Part shown: piece by piece, positions 5,579 to 6,337 of the stretch
How the letters are laid out: each line of letters begins with the position of its first letter
How positions within the stretch are numbered: the first letter of the stretch is position 1
NCBI GenBank assembly: GCA_030151165.1
Contig: JASLEM010000370.1
Span: 1-6,337, forward strand
Source of the DNA: Burkholderiaceae bacterium
GTDB lineage: Bacteria; Pseudomonadota; Gammaproteobacteria; Burkholderiales; Burkholderiaceae
DNA length: 6,337 nt
Reading direction: 5' to 3'
Translations under genes and position numbers: made by a program
Notes under the pieces: model-generated
The model's database searches: none
What the model was told of the DNA's origin: nothing
What the model saw: only the letters and a program-made list of their open reading frames with translations

Positions 5579-6337
5579 ATGTCTTCCCATTTCCCTGTCG
5601 CGCCTCCGGGCCCGGACGCCGCCGCCGTGCCGCGGGCGACCTGGGCCGCGTTCCTGCGGGCGCTGACGCCGCGCGCGATCGGCCTGACGCTGGCGCTGTC
5701 GCTGGCGGTGGCCGTCGTGCTGAATCCGATCTTCGCGGTGCCGTTCAGCGAGCTGCTGGGCCGCACCCTGTTCGTCGGGCTGCTGACGCTCGTCGCGCGC
5801 AGCGCCGCGTCGCTGTGGCGCCAGCGCATGGTGCCGCCGTGGGTGCTGCAGTCGATCACGGTGGCGGTGACGGCCGCGCTCGGGACGCTGGTCGTCTACC
5901 TGTTCGCGACGGGTGGCGACTTCACCGAGATCGTCACGCACGAGGCGCGGCTGCAGGGCTTCATCCTGATCTCGGGGCTGTCGACGATCGCCGGCCTGAT
6001 CCTCGCGCTCGGCGCGTTCGAGCGCCAGCGCGATTCCGAGACCAAGGCGATGAGCCTCGAGCTGGCGCTGCAGCGCTCGCGCCTCGAGCGCCATGCCGCC
6101 GACGCGCGCCTGGCCGTGCTCACCGCGCAGGTCGAGCCGCACTTCCTGTTCAACACGCTGGCCAACGTGCAGGCGCTGGTCGAGACGAATTCGCCGCGCG
6201 CGCCGGCCGTGCTGCGCAGCCTGATCGCCTACCTGAAGGCCACGATGCCGCGCCTGGACGACGGCGACGCGCAGCTGGGCCGCGAGATCGCGCTGGTGCG
6301 CAGCTACCTCGAGCTGATGCACCTGCGCATGCCCGAT
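5579..6337 (+). CDS. Sensor histidine kinase, LytS/AlgZ type (His_kinase family), N-terminal part (partial)
   Basis: The first 253 residues of a membrane sensor kinase are present, and the frame is open to the right edge. After a Pro/Ala-rich cytoplasmic start come four likely membrane segments, at about 31-52, 60-79, 91-110 and 127-146. Next is a charged, probably coiled-coil linker (about 148-180), and then the dimerisation/phospho-acceptor motif VEPHFLFNTLANVQAL, with H188 as the predicted autophosphorylated histidine. The EPHFLFN signature is diagnostic of the LytS/AlgZ (pfam His_kinase) class rather than of classical HisKA kinases. The ATP-binding domain is expected beyond the window. 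Such kinases usually pair with a LytTR-domain response regulator (LytR/AlgR type) encoded immediately downstream. The ATG at 5579 is the natural start, although no clear Shine-Dalgarno precedes it. The signal sensed cannot be deduced. Confidence 0.92.
   Translation, partial: MSSHFPVAPPGPDAAAVPRATWAAFLRALTPRAIGLTLALSLAVAVVLNPIFAVPFSELLGRTLFVGLLTLVARSAASLWRQRMVPPWVLQSITVAVTAALGTLVVYLFATGGDFTEIVTHEARLQGFILISGLSTIAGLILALGAFERQRDSETKAMSLELALQRSRLERHAADARLAVLTAQVEPHFLFNTLANVQALVETNSPRAPAVLRSLIAYLKATMPRLDDGDAQLGREIALVRSYLELMHLRMPD

Noticed and set aside
2556..5666. A 1036-codon open frame on the plus strand overlapping the protease in another frame
   Set aside because: Extremely Arg/Ala-rich translation with no domain; a codon-bias shadow of the protease.
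5237..6322. A 361-codon minus-strand frame antisense to the kinase and the protease end
   Set aside because: Gln/Arg/Ala/His-rich with no domain; antisense to a kinase with intact membrane segments and phospho-acceptor motif.

Overview
The window is very GC-rich, with coding regions strongly biased to G/C at the third codon position. The AcnB sequence closely follows the proteobacterial B-type aconitase. Together with a large lipoprotein-like metalloprotease and a LytS/AlgZ-type sensor kinase, this suggests a betaproteobacterium of the Burkholderiales (Rubrivivax/Leptothrix/Methylibium-like). That placement is an inference from composition and protein style, not from a search.

Layout: (1) Positions 1-1413, minus strand: the N-terminal 471 codons of acnB (aconitate hydratase B), running off the left edge. 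(2) 1414-1614: a 201-nt gap holding the acnB Shine-Dalgarno and a 12-bp palindrome. (3) 1615-2329, minus strand: a type II toxin-antitoxin pair, with an AbrB/SpoVT-fold antitoxin (vapB-like) followed by a PIN-domain RNase toxin (vapC-like). (4) About 2330-2487: an AT-rich divergent control region with several inverted repeats and promoter-like hexamers. (5) 2488-5451, plus strand: a 987-residue predicted secreted or lipid-anchored metzincin-type zinc protease of the DUF5117/DUF4953 class. (6) 5579-6337, plus strand: the N-terminal 253 codons of a membrane sensor histidine kinase of the LytS/AlgZ type, cut by the right edge just after its phospho-acceptor motif.

The genes do not form one pathway. 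The TCA-cycle gene acnB, the envelope protease and the sensor kinase look like chromosomal housekeeping or accessory genes. The TA pair sits between acnB and the protease. The two most informative structures are the TA operator/promoter region, which lies between the TA genes and the divergent protease and may influence both, and an 18-codon mini-ORF that exactly bridges the gap between antitoxin stop and toxin start. No RNA genes, CRISPR arrays, insertion sequences or convincing intrinsic terminators were seen. I found no strong evidence of a wholly new system.
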